Shown: positions 1-7,508 of the stretch, one piece after another | Layout of the letters: every line of letters begins with the position of its first letter | How positions within the stretch are numbered: the first letter of the stretch is position 1 | NCBI RefSeq assembly: GCF_000429445.1 | Contig: NZ_AUBW01000007.1 | Location: 124,001-188,000, forward strand | Direction of reading: 5' to 3' | Origin: Algoriphagus terrigena DSM 22685 | Lineage (GTDB): Bacteria > Bacteroidota > Bacteroidia > Cytophagales > Cyclobacteriaceae | Length of the DNA stretch: 64,000 bases | Notes under the pieces: model-generated | The model's input: only the letters and a program-made list of their open reading frames with translations | What the model was told of the DNA's origin: nothing | The model's database searches: none | Program-made: the position numbers and the translations under genes

Positions 1-416
1 AGCACTTCGGGCTCGCCCATGTTGGTTGGGTAAAGCCAGACCCGCTGCGTACTGTCCGGCTCCATGACTACTGCTGAGATGTATTGTTTGCAGTCAGTCA
101 GCGTGGGAGAAAACTCGCTTCGGTCGGAGGTCTTCGATAGATTTGAAAAATTTCCTGTGCGAAAGCTGTACAGGATGATGTCGTGGTTTCCCTTTTCGTC
201 CGCTGCGGAGAAAACCAATTCCGAGTCGTTGATAAAATTGGGCTGATTGTCGTATTCAGGTCGGTTGGTCAGCGGCTTTGCCGTCTCAGGCAGGATTTTA
301 AGTTTTTTGCCCTTTCCCTCGGTATCCAAAACCCAGAGATCAAAACCTCCCTGAGCGACAGTTATTTGGCTTTGGAAGAAGAGAAAAAGAACAAGTGCGG
401 AAAGGAGTCGGTACAT
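1..416 (-). CDS. Exported TolB/PD40-like beta-propeller protein, 3' end outside window
   Basis: Reading leftward from the ATG at 416 gives an uninterrupted frame to the window edge (138 codons). It starts MYRLLSALVLFLFF, a signal peptide ending at a likely TVAQ-G cleavage site. Propeller-like blades follow: FDLWVLDTEGKGKK, then RPEYDNQPNFIND, then ELVFSAADEKGNHDIILYSF. The 'NQPNF...L.F.S...G..DI..Y' pattern is typical of WD40-like PD40/TolB repeats found in exported Bacteroidota proteins. The C-terminus is missing, so domain partners such as a peptidase are unknown. The complete protein at 23756-24673 belongs to the same broad class. Confidence 0.75.
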   Translation of the reverse strand, partial: MYRLLSALVLFLFFQSQITVAQGGFDLWVLDTEGKGKKLKILPETAKPLTNRPEYDNQPNFINDSELVFSAADEKGNHDIILYSFRTGNFSNLSKTSDRSEFSPTLTDCKQYISAVVMEPDSTQRVWLYPTNMGEPEV

Positions 417-711
417 GGAATCGGGTTCTAAGTCGTCCAAAATACAAAATGAAGGCAAGAATGGAGTGGGGAAACTTGATTTTCTGATTGTCGGTAGCCT
501 ATTGAGTGGGGGACGGGAGACCAGATGCTGAGGTCGCGTTAGGCTGTAAAAGTCAGTTGGCGGATAGGTTTTCTAAAATAGGCGGGGGAAGGCCTGTCCA
601 CTTGTGGACACTTTTTTGTTCGGTATTCAGGCAGACTTTTGACACATATGCCCAATGCAGCCAATTTACAGCACATTTTGCAGCTGGCACCTTTTTCGTA
701 CTTTGGGAGTC

Positions 712-1017
712 ATGAAGCAATTCACCTCACTGCTTAATCGATTGCCACTGGAATTGGTCTTTTGGATCGGGAGCATAGTCGCTATCCTGATGCTGGAGCC
801 CCAATTGGGAAGTCACCTGAGCCTTTGTCCGCTCGACCAGCTGGGTTTCGATTGGTGTCCGGGTTGCGGATTGGGAAGGTCGATGAATCTCCTGGCACGT
901 GGGGAATTCAAGGCTTCCTGGTCCATGCATCCGCTCGCTATTCTGGCTTTTGGAGTGATCTTCCACAGGATTTGGAACCTTATTAGAAACTTAAAAACAA
1001 CACACAATTATGGCTAA
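712..1017 (+). CDS. DUF2752 family membrane protein
   Basis: A 101-residue protein starting MKQFTSLLNRL; a GGAG lies a few bases before the ATG at 712. This start is preferred over an upstream in-frame ATG at 655, whose extra residues look non-coding. The diagnostic block is CPGCGLGRSMNLLARGEF, with the paired cysteines and the G-L-G-R-S turn that define DUF2752. It sits between two hydrophobic segments (LVFWIGSIVAILML and the HPLAILAFGVIF region). The function of DUF2752 is unknown. The last 8 bases overlap the next gene, a TM2-domain protein, and DUF2752/TM2 pairs are common in Bacteroidota, so the two are probably co-translated. Confidence 0.82.
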   Translation: MKQFTSLLNRLPLELVFWIGSIVAILMLEPQLGSHLSLCPLDQLGFDWCPGCGLGRSMNLLARGEFKASWSMHPLAILAFGVIFHRIWNLIRNLKTTHNYG

Positions 1018-1387
1018 TGTATTGAGACACCTTCCTGAACTGGAAGGCATGGAACTGGGCTACATCCAGGGATTGATGAAAAGCATGGATGAAGACCAAG
1101 CGTCGCTTTTTGCTCAGGTGTATCGGGCTAGAAGAAAAGACGCGCAGATGATATTGATTTTGACCTTGATCGGGTTCTTTGGATTTGCGGGCTTGCATCG
1201 CTTCATCCTCGGACAGATCGGCCTGGGTATCCTGTATATTCTGACCGTCGGATTGTGCTTCATCGGTACGATAGTCGATCTGGTCAATTACAAAAGCTTG
1301 GCTTACGAATACAACGTCAAGATGGCTCACGAAACTTTGGCTATGATCTCCAATCATTTTCCAAATATGGGCAACACAACCACTTAA
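1010..1387 (+). CDS. TM2 domain-containing membrane protein
   Basis: A 125-residue protein. Residues about 1-45 are soluble and helical. A TM2 domain follows at about 46-95: a hydrophobic hairpin with the conserved pattern GFFGFAGLHRFILG then GLGILYILTVG and a closing IVDLVN. The charged turn between the helices and the terminal D/N are TM2 hallmarks. A soluble tail of about 30 residues ends in TTT. The start overlaps the stop of the DUF2752 gene by 8 bases, so these form a two-gene operon ended by the hairpin at 1410-1437. No specific function is known. Confidence 0.85.
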   Translation: MANVLRHLPELEGMELGYIQGLMKSMDEDQASLFAQVYRARRKDAQMILILTLIGFFGFAGLHRFILGQIGLGILYILTVGLCFIGTIVDLVNYKSLAYEYNVKMAHETLAMISNHFPNMGNTTT

Positions 1388-1409
1388 TTACTAACCACTT
1401 ATAACAACC

Positions 1410-1437
1410 AAAAGCCTCGAGAAATCGGGGCTTTTTT
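1410..1437 (+). terminator. Rho-independent terminator
   Basis: The inverted repeat AAAGCCTCG / CGGGGCTTT around a 5-6 base loop is followed by a T run at 1432-1437. It lies 23 bases after the TM2 gene stop. Confidence 0.8.
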
Positions 1438-1514
1438 CGTTTCACGCTTTAGCCAAAAACAAAGAGTTTACTGTGATGGAAATTTTTGGCGATTGTCTGG
1501 TTGAGGCTTGATTG

Positions 1515-2222
1515 CTACCAATTATCCTCCTCAGTTCTTCCAGATTCTCCAGAGTTCAATTCCCCCAGCGCATCTTTGCCCCGATCCGAAAGGATCAGAT
1601 GAAACCGCTGAACCAGCGCTCCCGCAGCAATCAATTCCTCCAGCGATGCCTGTGCGATGTGAACAGGAAGCTCGATCAGGTCTTCATCCTTTTGGGAAAA
1701 GGGAGGGGAAACTTCTGAAGAAAAGTAAAAAGGCCACATCGTCTTTGCGCAGCTGATCCCCCAAATATCCATGGGAAATCTCTCCGAATAGGAGTTGAGT
1801 CGCTCGTTGATTTCTTCAAAAAACCGCTCCGTTTCAGCTAATCTGATACGGGAACCGGATCTGGATTTTCCTTTGGTTTTCAGGTATTTAATCTGCGAAA
1901 CGCCCTGCTTTTGTCGGATCATATAAGCCCGAAATACCTTGTGATCGATCAGTTCGCCGAGATGAAAATATCCTGTGGCTGCCTGACCTGCACGAATCAA
2001 CACCAGGGAGAAATGTGAATCGACTTTTGCCTTAAATCCTCCGGCTGCCGTCCAATCCGTGGTCCAGGGTAGATAGATCTTTGCCAGCCAGCCGAGTTCA
2101 TCTTCGATCAGGAGCTGATGTTTCTTAGCTTGATAGATGACTTCAAGTTTTTGAGCTGCCGCCTCAGCGACCAGTTTCTCGGCCAGAGTCTGAGGGATGA
2201 TTTGGGCCTGTGGAATATTCAT
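1515..2222 (-). CDS. VLRF1-type (Vms1-like) peptide release factor domain protein
   Basis: A 235-residue protein. The central block carries R103-Q-K-Q-G107-V-S-Q110, then KGKSRSGSRIRL and a helical ERFFEEINERL. This matches the Vms1/ANKZF1-like release factor 1 (VLRF1) signature: a GxxQ loop whose glutamine replaces that of the GGQ motif of eRF1-type factors, followed by a basic G/S-rich stretch. In eukaryotes VLRF1 proteins hydrolyse peptidyl-tRNA on stalled large subunits. The preceding strands (HFSLVLIRAGQAATGYFHLGE) fit the first half of the fold. Residues 1-60 and the tail after about 150 match nothing I recognise. No ankyrin, zinc-finger or coiled-coil extension is present. It is divergent from the HEAT-like gene at 2358. 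The family call rests on motif reading. Confidence 0.7.
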   Translation of the reverse strand: MNIPQAQIIPQTLAEKLVAEAAAQKLEVIYQAKKHQLLIEDELGWLAKIYLPWTTDWTAAGGFKAKVDSHFSLVLIRAGQAATGYFHLGELIDHKVFRAYMIRQKQGVSQIKYLKTKGKSRSGSRIRLAETERFFEEINERLNSYSERFPMDIWGISCAKTMWPFYFSSEVSPPFSQKDEDLIELPVHIAQASLEELIAAGALVQRFHLILSDRGKDALGELNSGESGRTEEDNW

Positions 2223-2329
2223 TTGATGTGATGGTAGTCTGTCTCTAATTGGCCATCCTGATAGCTCCGGAGGAATCTCGTATGATTGAAGTTCTTGTTA
2301 TTCGGGATTTCAGCGGGAAAACATTTCTA

Positions 2330-2337
2330 TATCTTTG
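2330..2337 (+). promoter_or_regulatory. -7 promoter box for the HEAT-like gene
   Basis: TATCTTTG matches the Bacteroidota -7 consensus TAnnTTTG exactly and lies 20 bases before the ATG at 2358. The -33 region (about 2306-2311) is only a weak match. Confidence 0.5.
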
Positions 2338-2357
2338 TGCAAAGAAATAAAAAAATC

Positions 2358-2885
2358 ATGCAGGAAGATATTCAGAAGCTTTTTGACAGAATGTGCGATC
2401 CCAAAGAATCCGAAGCCTATCACTTTGCCGATAAGCTCGGCGGTGTAGCAGACGAAGAGGCAAAGAACAAACTGATCGAGCTCGTCAAAGGAGATGCATG
2501 GGAGGTCGCTTACCTGGCATGCAGAGCCCTGTCAAAGACAAAATATCAGGAAGAAGCCCTTGATGTGATTTTCGAGACGATTTTTGACAAAAAAAACAAA
2601 TCCGTGCAAGGCGCGTTCGTGCAGATCTTGGAAGAATATAACCTCAGCGACCGGTTTGTGGATATCTTCAAAGTGTACCTTTTTGGAAATTTCAAAGCAT
2701 CCACTCTGGCAAAAGACTATCTGGACAGCGTGGAATTTGACATCACACCCCGTACCCTTCGCAAGGCAGAAAAGCACTGGAATCACTACCTGCACAATCC
2801 TGAAGATGAGGGAAGTGTAGATCTGAAAAAGTCTGAAGTCGAGCCAATGTTTAAGGAAATGAAAGAGCTTTTTGACCAAGAGTAG
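2358..2885 (+). CDS. HEAT-repeat-like helical protein
   Basis: A 175-residue, wholly alpha-helical, acidic protein starting MQEDIQKLFDRM. Repeating helix pairs such as ESEAYHFADKLGGV, EEAKNKLIELVKGDAWEVAY and ALSKTKYQEEALDVIFETIF resemble HEAT-like repeats. The C-terminal third (LRKAEKHWNHYLHN) departs from the pattern. The ATG at 2358 is chosen because it lies just after a good -7 box. An in-frame ATG at 2286 would lie upstream of that promoter. The gene is transcribed away from the VLRF1 gene and has its own terminator. No enzymatic motif is seen; a binding or scaffold role is inference. Confidence 0.7.
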   Translation: MQEDIQKLFDRMCDPKESEAYHFADKLGGVADEEAKNKLIELVKGDAWEVAYLACRALSKTKYQEEALDVIFETIFDKKNKSVQGAFVQILEEYNLSDRFVDIFKVYLFGNFKASTLAKDYLDSVEFDITPRTLRKAEKHWNHYLHNPEDEGSVDLKKSEVEPMFKEMKELFDQE

Positions 2886-2903
2886 TCGATAAACAAGGAA
2901 CAG

Positions 2904-2940
2904 AAAAAGGGACTGGATTGATTTCCAGTCCCCTTTTTTT
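2904..2940 (+). terminator. Rho-independent terminator
   Basis: The stem GGGACTGGA / TCCAGTCCC is preceded by an A tract and followed by a T run at 2934-2940, just after the HEAT-like gene. Confidence 0.85.
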
Positions 2941-3092
2941 ATTCTACTGATGCAATCTTAGATGTGCTCCTCATAGACTTATCTCGATTTGTCTGGTGAA
3001 AAAGCCGGGAATTGAAGTTCTATCTCAGAAAGGGATGTAATTATTCTTATTTGATAATACAACATTTTCAATTTTTTCGAGTTTTTAAAGTC

Positions 3093-3716
3093 ATGAAGAG
3101 TCTGGAAGTTATTGAGTTGCATCATAAATTTTTTGAAGATTTTGAGTTTGAATTTCACTCAACCCAGTTGCTATATCATAAAAACTTTGCTCACGGACAG
3201 CAAGTTATCTTTGTCCACTATACCGAAAATCCCGACTGTTCTTATCTCGAGTATAGTTTTGGAATCCGAATTGACGCAGTAGAGCAGATCATTCACAAGT
3301 TTCTTCCCACGTTGAGCGATTATTCTGAGCGCTCCATTACGCTGATGGAGACGCCTGACAAGATTGATGCTCGGATGCCAAAGCGTTTTATTATCCATAA
3401 CAACAGACAGCTGTCCGAATCGATAGGAGCTGCCGAAGAGTTTTTTGCCACTGCTGGATTCGCGTGGTTGGATGAGATGATCTTGCCTGAAAATATCGAG
3501 CTGACATTTGCCTCACACGCAGATTTGGGTTTTAAAACCCACAACTTCGTCTACAACTCATTTCGCGGCGTGACCCTCGCCAAATTGTACAACGAAGAAG
3601 ATTATCCAATCCTCAGGAATGGCTACCTGGAACAGATCAAGCAACGGGAGATGACGCCCTTTACGATCGCTTCATTTCTTCAACTTTTGAATTACCTGGA
3701 CCATTTGCAAGTTTGA
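3093..3716 (+). CDS. Conserved-looking hypothetical protein, 207 aa
   Basis: Not recognised. The ATG at 3093 (MKSLEVIELHHKFF) is preferred to an upstream in-frame ATG at 3012 because the intervening residues look like translated promoter DNA. The protein is soluble, with mixed alpha/beta predicted content, no signal peptide and no metal or nucleotide motif. Segments such as LEYSFGIRIDAVEQIIHKFLP and LTFASHADLGFKTHN suggest strands followed by amphipathic helices. It ends at a bidirectional terminator shared with the convergent DUF2911 gene and appears monocistronic. Confidence 0.6.
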   Translation: MKSLEVIELHHKFFEDFEFEFHSTQLLYHKNFAHGQQVIFVHYTENPDCSYLEYSFGIRIDAVEQIIHKFLPTLSDYSERSITLMETPDKIDARMPKRFIIHNNRQLSESIGAAEEFFATAGFAWLDEMILPENIELTFASHADLGFKTHNFVYNSFRGVTLAKLYNEEDYPILRNGYLEQIKQREMTPFTIASFLQLLNYLDHLQV

Positions 3717-3742
3717 TGAGCAGCGACTTCCCCTAAAACAAA

Positions 3743-3776
3743 AACACCCGCCGATTGCTCAGCGGGTGTTTCTGTT
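3743..3776. terminator. Bidirectional terminator between convergent genes
   Basis: The stem AACACCCGC / GCGGGTGTT with an intervening loop is flanked by an A tract on the left and TTTCTGTTT on the right, so it can act on both converging transcripts. Confidence 0.8.
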
Positions 3777-3791
3777 TCTTGGCTTTTTGTC

Positions 3792-4301
3792 TTAGGACCC
3801 GATCTTGGCGTTAGCCACTCCGTATTCCCATCTGACTTCAAAGCTGTCAGGTTTTACTTCGTACACCAATCGCTCTTCCAAAGTTGAACCCTGTCCTGAA
3901 GGTACATCTACTCTCAACACGTCTTGTTTTGCATCATAGTCAAAAGCGCCCCATTGCTTGGCTACTTTGTTGAAAATGAAGGTAGACTGTCCTGATTCGC
4001 TCGGGATAATAAAGAAGCCGTAGGTTCCCGCAGGAAGTTTTTTCCCCTGAACCGTGATGTCCTTGGTTGTAGTGAATGTCGTGGCTTCGTTGGCACCAGC
4101 TCTCCAAACCTGCCCGAACGGAACGAGGTCACCCCAGATTGTCCGGCCTTTTACCGCAGGAGAGGAGTAGTTGATGGTGATCTTAGAACCGGCCACGGTT
4201 CCCTCTGCTACTTTGGCAGGGCTTGCTTTTTCCTGTGCAAAGCCCGCTACTACCACAAATGCGGTAAGCGCCATTGAAAAGATTGTTTTTCTGAAATTCA
4301 T
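3792..4301 (-). CDS. Exported DUF2911 family protein
   Basis: A 169-residue protein. The signal peptide MNFRKTIFSMALTAFVVVAG is cut near FAQ. The mature part has the DUF2911 core: GSKITINYSSPAVKGRTIWG, then LVPFGQVWRAGANEATTF, then LPAGTYGFFIIPS and WGAFDYDAKQDVLRV. These are the family's conserved landmarks (P-x-VKGR-x-IWG, WR-x-GANEAT, AG-x-Y). DUF2911 proteins are small beta-sandwich-like exported proteins of unknown function, frequent in Bacteroidota. The gene is monocistronic and bounded by a terminator on the 3' side. Confidence 0.92.
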   Translation of the reverse strand: MNFRKTIFSMALTAFVVVAGFAQEKASPAKVAEGTVAGSKITINYSSPAVKGRTIWGDLVPFGQVWRAGANEATTFTTTKDITVQGKKLPAGTYGFFIIPSESGQSTFIFNKVAKQWGAFDYDAKQDVLRVDVPSGQGSTLEERLVYEVKPDSFEVRWEYGVANAKIGS

Positions 4302-4393
4302 TGTTGTGATGGGTTTGTTAAAGGTAAATTAGTAATAATTGATTTAATCCATTCCTTAAAACTGAATTAAGATTGAAAGGTTGTAGCGAATTA

Positions 4394-4429
4394 AAAAAGC
4401 CTTTTCAAAATAAATCTGAAAAGGCTTTT
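4394..4429 (-). terminator. Rho-independent terminator of the cytosolic Gfo/Idh/MocA gene
   Basis: The 13-base stem AAAAGCCTTTTCA / TGAAAAGGCTTTT lies 10 bases beyond the stop of the gene at 4439-5587. On the minus strand the stem runs directly into T residues. Confidence 0.8.
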
Positions 4430-4438
4430 GTTGTTTGC

Positions 4439-5587
4439 TTAGACAGTGACCCAAGCTTGTTTTTTATTGCTTTCAACGATTCGCTCTCCGATGATGAGTT
4501 CTCTTAAGCCACTCGCAAAGGTCGGATAGGAAGGATTCTCAGGTTGTTTACCTGCGGCCACCGCTGCGTAGACTTCTTTAAACATCTGCTTGGACGTGTC
4601 CGGGAAGCCTTCGTTATGACCTCCTGGAAAGCTGATCAAAGCAGATGCCTCCGGATGGAACAGCGATGGATCTTTCATTAGGTGTTCGTTGGCTTTTTCG
4701 CGCTTTCCGATCCACAGCTCATTTGGCCTTTCTGAATTGAATTCAAAATTGGACTTGGAGCCGGAGATTTCGATGTTGAGACGGTTTTTGCGGCCCGCGC
4801 TCACCTGAGATACGGTGACCGAACCTTTGGAACCGTTGTCAAAGCGAAGAAGCACGGTCGCGTGATCTTCGGTATTGATCGGAACTTCGGCATAATCGGA
4901 AGCTTCCAGCATCTTGCCGGAATAGGTTTCGATCGCTTTCAACGGCTTCAATCGGGTTTTGTGAACTGTTGAGAAATCTGCCATGACTTCGGTGATCTTC
5001 AGACCGGTCACATATTCGGTGATGTCCAGCAGGTGCGAACCGATGTCGGCAATTGCGCGGGAATCGCCGGATTTGTCAGGCTCCAATCTCCAGTTGTAAT
5101 CGGTGTTGAGGTATAACCAATCCTGCAGATACGAACCCATGATGGAATATACTTCGCCGAGTTCGCCTTTTTCACGCATCGTCTTCATCTGGCGGACCAT
5201 CGGATAGTAGCGGAGATTGAAGTGGACGGCATTCACAAGTCCTGTGGCAGAAGCAATCTTGACCAGCTCTTCAGCTTCGTGGATCTTTACTGCAAGAGGC
5301 TTTTCGCAGATCACATGTTTGTCAGCTTCCAAAACTGCTTTTGCCTGAGCATAATGCAGGAAATTTGGCGTACAAATATGTACCACATCGATGTCGTCCT
5401 GCTTGAGCATATCCTCGAAAATGTAGGCTCTTGGGATGCCCAGGGCTTTAGCCTTATCATTGGCAAGCTCCTGAGTGACTTCACAAAGGGCCACGACTTC
5501 GACATTGGGTAATCTTCTAAGTGCCTCGAGATGGGCCGGCCCGATAAATCCGGTACCGACGATGGCAGCTTTAATGGTTTGAGACAT
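4439..5587 (-). CDS. Cytosolic Gfo/Idh/MocA family oxidoreductase
   Basis: A 382-residue protein. The N-terminal Rossmann fold (1-125) has the dinucleotide loop IVGTGFIGPAHLEAL, the acidic strand end VVALCEVT, and the family signature CEKPLAV at about 95-101. The C-terminal alpha/beta domain includes ADIGSHLLDITEYVTGL, the segment carrying the usual D-x-G-x-H-x-x-D catalytic pattern. There is no signal sequence, unlike the two relatives at 18544 and 20008. The family oxidises or epimerises sugars, inositols and related polyols with NAD(P). The substrate cannot be read from sequence, and the monocistronic setting gives no clue. Confidence 0.88.
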   Translation of the reverse strand: MSQTIKAAIVGTGFIGPAHLEALRRLPNVEVVALCEVTQELANDKAKALGIPRAYIFEDMLKQDDIDVVHICTPNFLHYAQAKAVLEADKHVICEKPLAVKIHEAEELVKIASATGLVNAVHFNLRYYPMVRQMKTMREKGELGEVYSIMGSYLQDWLYLNTDYNWRLEPDKSGDSRAIADIGSHLLDITEYVTGLKITEVMADFSTVHKTRLKPLKAIETYSGKMLEASDYAEVPINTEDHATVLLRFDNGSKGSVTVSQVSAGRKNRLNIEISGSKSNFEFNSERPNELWIGKREKANEHLMKDPSLFHPEASALISFPGGHNEGFPDTSKQMFKEVYAAVAAGKQPENPSYPTFASGLRELIIGERIVESNKKQAWVTV

Positions 5588-5721
5588 AGGTCTATTGATT
5601 TATTGTGCTTTGAAATTAGCTAAAATCGCGAAAAGTGGAAGCGATTTGTCCGAGAGTGTAGTGATAAAATATCCTAAAAGAACGCCGTCAAAACCTGATT
5701 TCTGGCTTTTGGACTTGCAAA

Positions 5722-6861
5722 TCAGGGCTTAACCCACCAGGCTTCCTGAGTCTTCAGCTCCTGAGAAAGCTCGATAAACGCACCTATTTTCGGTACAAAG
5801 ATCGGAGCATTCAACTCAGTCGATCTCTTGATAACCCGCTCCACCGGATCAGTCCAGGGATGAAATGCCAGTGAAAATGCCGCCCAATGGATTGGCATGA
5901 ATACCTTCGCACGGACGTCCAGTGCCGCTTGCGCCGTGTCCTCAGGCATCATGTGGATGTCCTTCCAGTCTACGTTATATTGACCGCACTCCATCATTGC
6001 AAAGTCAAATGGGCCGTATTTCTCACCTATTTCCTTGAAATGGGAGCCATAGCCGCTGTCACCGCTGAAAAAGATCTTGTCTTCAGTGCCCTGAATCACC
6101 CAAGATCCCCAAAGCGTGGCAAATCGATCTCCGAGTCCCCTGCCTGAAAAGTGCCTGGCAGGAGTAAAGGCAAACTTCATTGAATCGACCTGGGTTTCCT
6201 CCCACCAGGCCAATTCCTGAATCGATTCTTTGGCTACACCCCAGCTTTGTAAGTGAGCGCCAACTCCAAGTGGAACAAGAAATTTTTCTGTTTTGGATGC
6301 CAGTTTTTGGATCGAACCATAGTCGAGATGATCGTAGTGGTCGTGAGAAATCAGGATGAGGTCGATCTTGGGCAGTTTCTCGATCTCGATCGGCAATTCT
6401 CTCGAAAATCTCTTTTTTCCAAAAAGCGGATTCGGGGCGGGAACATCCCCGAACATCGGATCGATTAGGATGTTTTTTCCGTCCATTTGAAGGAGAAAAG
6501 CCGAGTGTCCAAACCAGATCAAGCGGCCTGGAATCGAGTCAATGACCAGTTCGAGGCTGTCCCGCTTCTCTTGGGGAAGGTCAAAATCCGGAATGCGGAT
6601 CGGATCATTTTTAAAGAATTTCGGAATCATCTGCATCGTCTTCACGATTCCCATTTCCATGCTGGTTGGAGTAAGGTTGGAGAATTTTCCCTTGGAGAAA
6701 TAGGGGAGTTTCTGGAAAGCTTCCCGGCTTTGCTGATCAGGAGCAGCACCAAATTCGGGGCTGAATTTCACGAAAAGAACGCCGATGACGACTAGGAGGA
6801 CTAGAATTGTCAGAAAGGTAAGCATGGAATATTTGATGAGTTTCAGGAAAACCTTTCCCAT
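5722..6861 (-). CDS. Membrane-anchored MBL-fold hydrolase (NAPE-PLD/UlaG-like)
   Basis: A 379-residue protein. A transmembrane segment at about 12-32 anchors a metallo-beta-lactamase fold. Key elements are WFGHSAFLL at 117-125, IDPMFGD at 133-139 and the metal-binding H173-D-H-Y-D-H178-L-D motif. Later come FSGDSGYG (the metal-bridging Asp) and MPIHWAAF. The WFGHS opening, the long insert after the bound Asp and the WGSW segment resemble N-acyl-phosphatidylethanolamine phospholipase D-like hydrolases rather than beta-lactamases. A lipid-related phosphodiester substrate is plausible but inferred. It is monocistronic and divergent from the molybdenum hydroxylase genes. Confidence 0.85.
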   Translation of the reverse strand: MGKVFLKLIKYSMLTFLTILVLLVVIGVLFVKFSPEFGAAPDQQSREAFQKLPYFSKGKFSNLTPTSMEMGIVKTMQMIPKFFKNDPIRIPDFDLPQEKRDSLELVIDSIPGRLIWFGHSAFLLQMDGKNILIDPMFGDVPAPNPLFGKKRFSRELPIEIEKLPKIDLILISHDHYDHLDYGSIQKLASKTEKFLVPLGVGAHLQSWGVAKESIQELAWWEETQVDSMKFAFTPARHFSGRGLGDRFATLWGSWVIQGTEDKIFFSGDSGYGSHFKEIGEKYGPFDFAMMECGQYNVDWKDIHMMPEDTAQAALDVRAKVFMPIHWAAFSLAFHPWTDPVERVIKRSTELNAPIFVPKIGAFIELSQELKTQEAWWVKP

Positions 6862-7047
6862 TAGAATGTCGGACAGATTGAAATTACAAAGGATTCTAAC
6901 TTGTTCTGACTGAAAAAGGTGCGGGAAATTTCCGTCGTCAGCTGGATAAAATCCTATTTATCAAGTTCCCAAGCCGTTAGACATCTAATGCTGTTATCGC
7001 AAACATATTTTTTATACCTTAATTCCAACATAAATAACCCGTTAGCT

Positions 7048-7506
7048 ATGCCAAATTATAACCTGAAAATCAATGGAAAGGCCCATACCGTTGATGTAGA
7101 AGACGATACTCCACTCTTATGGGTACTCCGCGATCACCTCGGGCTGGTCGGTACGAAGTTTTCCTGCGGCATCGCTCAGTGCGGTGCGTGCACGGTGCAT
7201 CTGAATGGCAGTGCGACGTTTTCATGCGTCCTGCCGGTGTCAAGTATTGGTAAAGCCGAAGTGACAACCATCGAAGGGCTCTCTGAAGACGCGGATCATC
7301 CAGTTCAGAAAGCCTGGGCTGAAGTTGACGTCGCCCAATGCGGCTATTGCCAAGCGGGTCAGATCATGACTGCTGCGGCCTTTTTGGAAGAAAACCCAAA
7401 ACCGACGATGGATGAAATCGACAATGCAATGAATCGGAATATCTGTCGCTGCGGTACCTATCACAAGATCCGTGAGGCAGTCGCTTTAGCCGCAAACACC
7501 AAGTAA
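7048..7506 (+). CDS. Isoquinoline 1-oxidoreductase-like small subunit, 2Fe-2S protein
   Basis: A 152-residue electron-transfer subunit of a molybdenum hydroxylase. The plant-type [2Fe-2S] site is formed by C40, C45, C48 and C60 (CGIAQCGAC). The second, all-alpha [2Fe-2S] site carries [10 protein letters not shown] and [11 protein letters not shown]. The ATG at 7048 begins [10 protein letters not shown] directly at the ferredoxin strand. An earlier in-frame start at 6919 would add residues that do not belong to the fold. There is no signal peptide, so export would require piggy-backing on the Tat-dependent large subunit 2 bases downstream. The family passes electrons from the molybdenum site to an external acceptor not encoded here. 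Confidence 0.93.
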   Translation: MPNYNLKINGKAHTVDVEDDTPLLWVLRDHLGLVGTKFSCGIAQCGACTVHLNGSATFSCVLPVSSIGKAEVTTIEGLSEDADHPVQKAWAEVDVAQCGYCQAGQIMTAAAFLEENPKPTMDEIDNAMNRNICRCGTYHKIREAVALAANTK

Positions 7507-7508
7507 TC

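Noticed and set aside
612..641. Promoter TTTG ... GACTTTTG before the DUF2752 gene
   Set aside because: One mismatch in the -7 box and spacing of only 15 bases.
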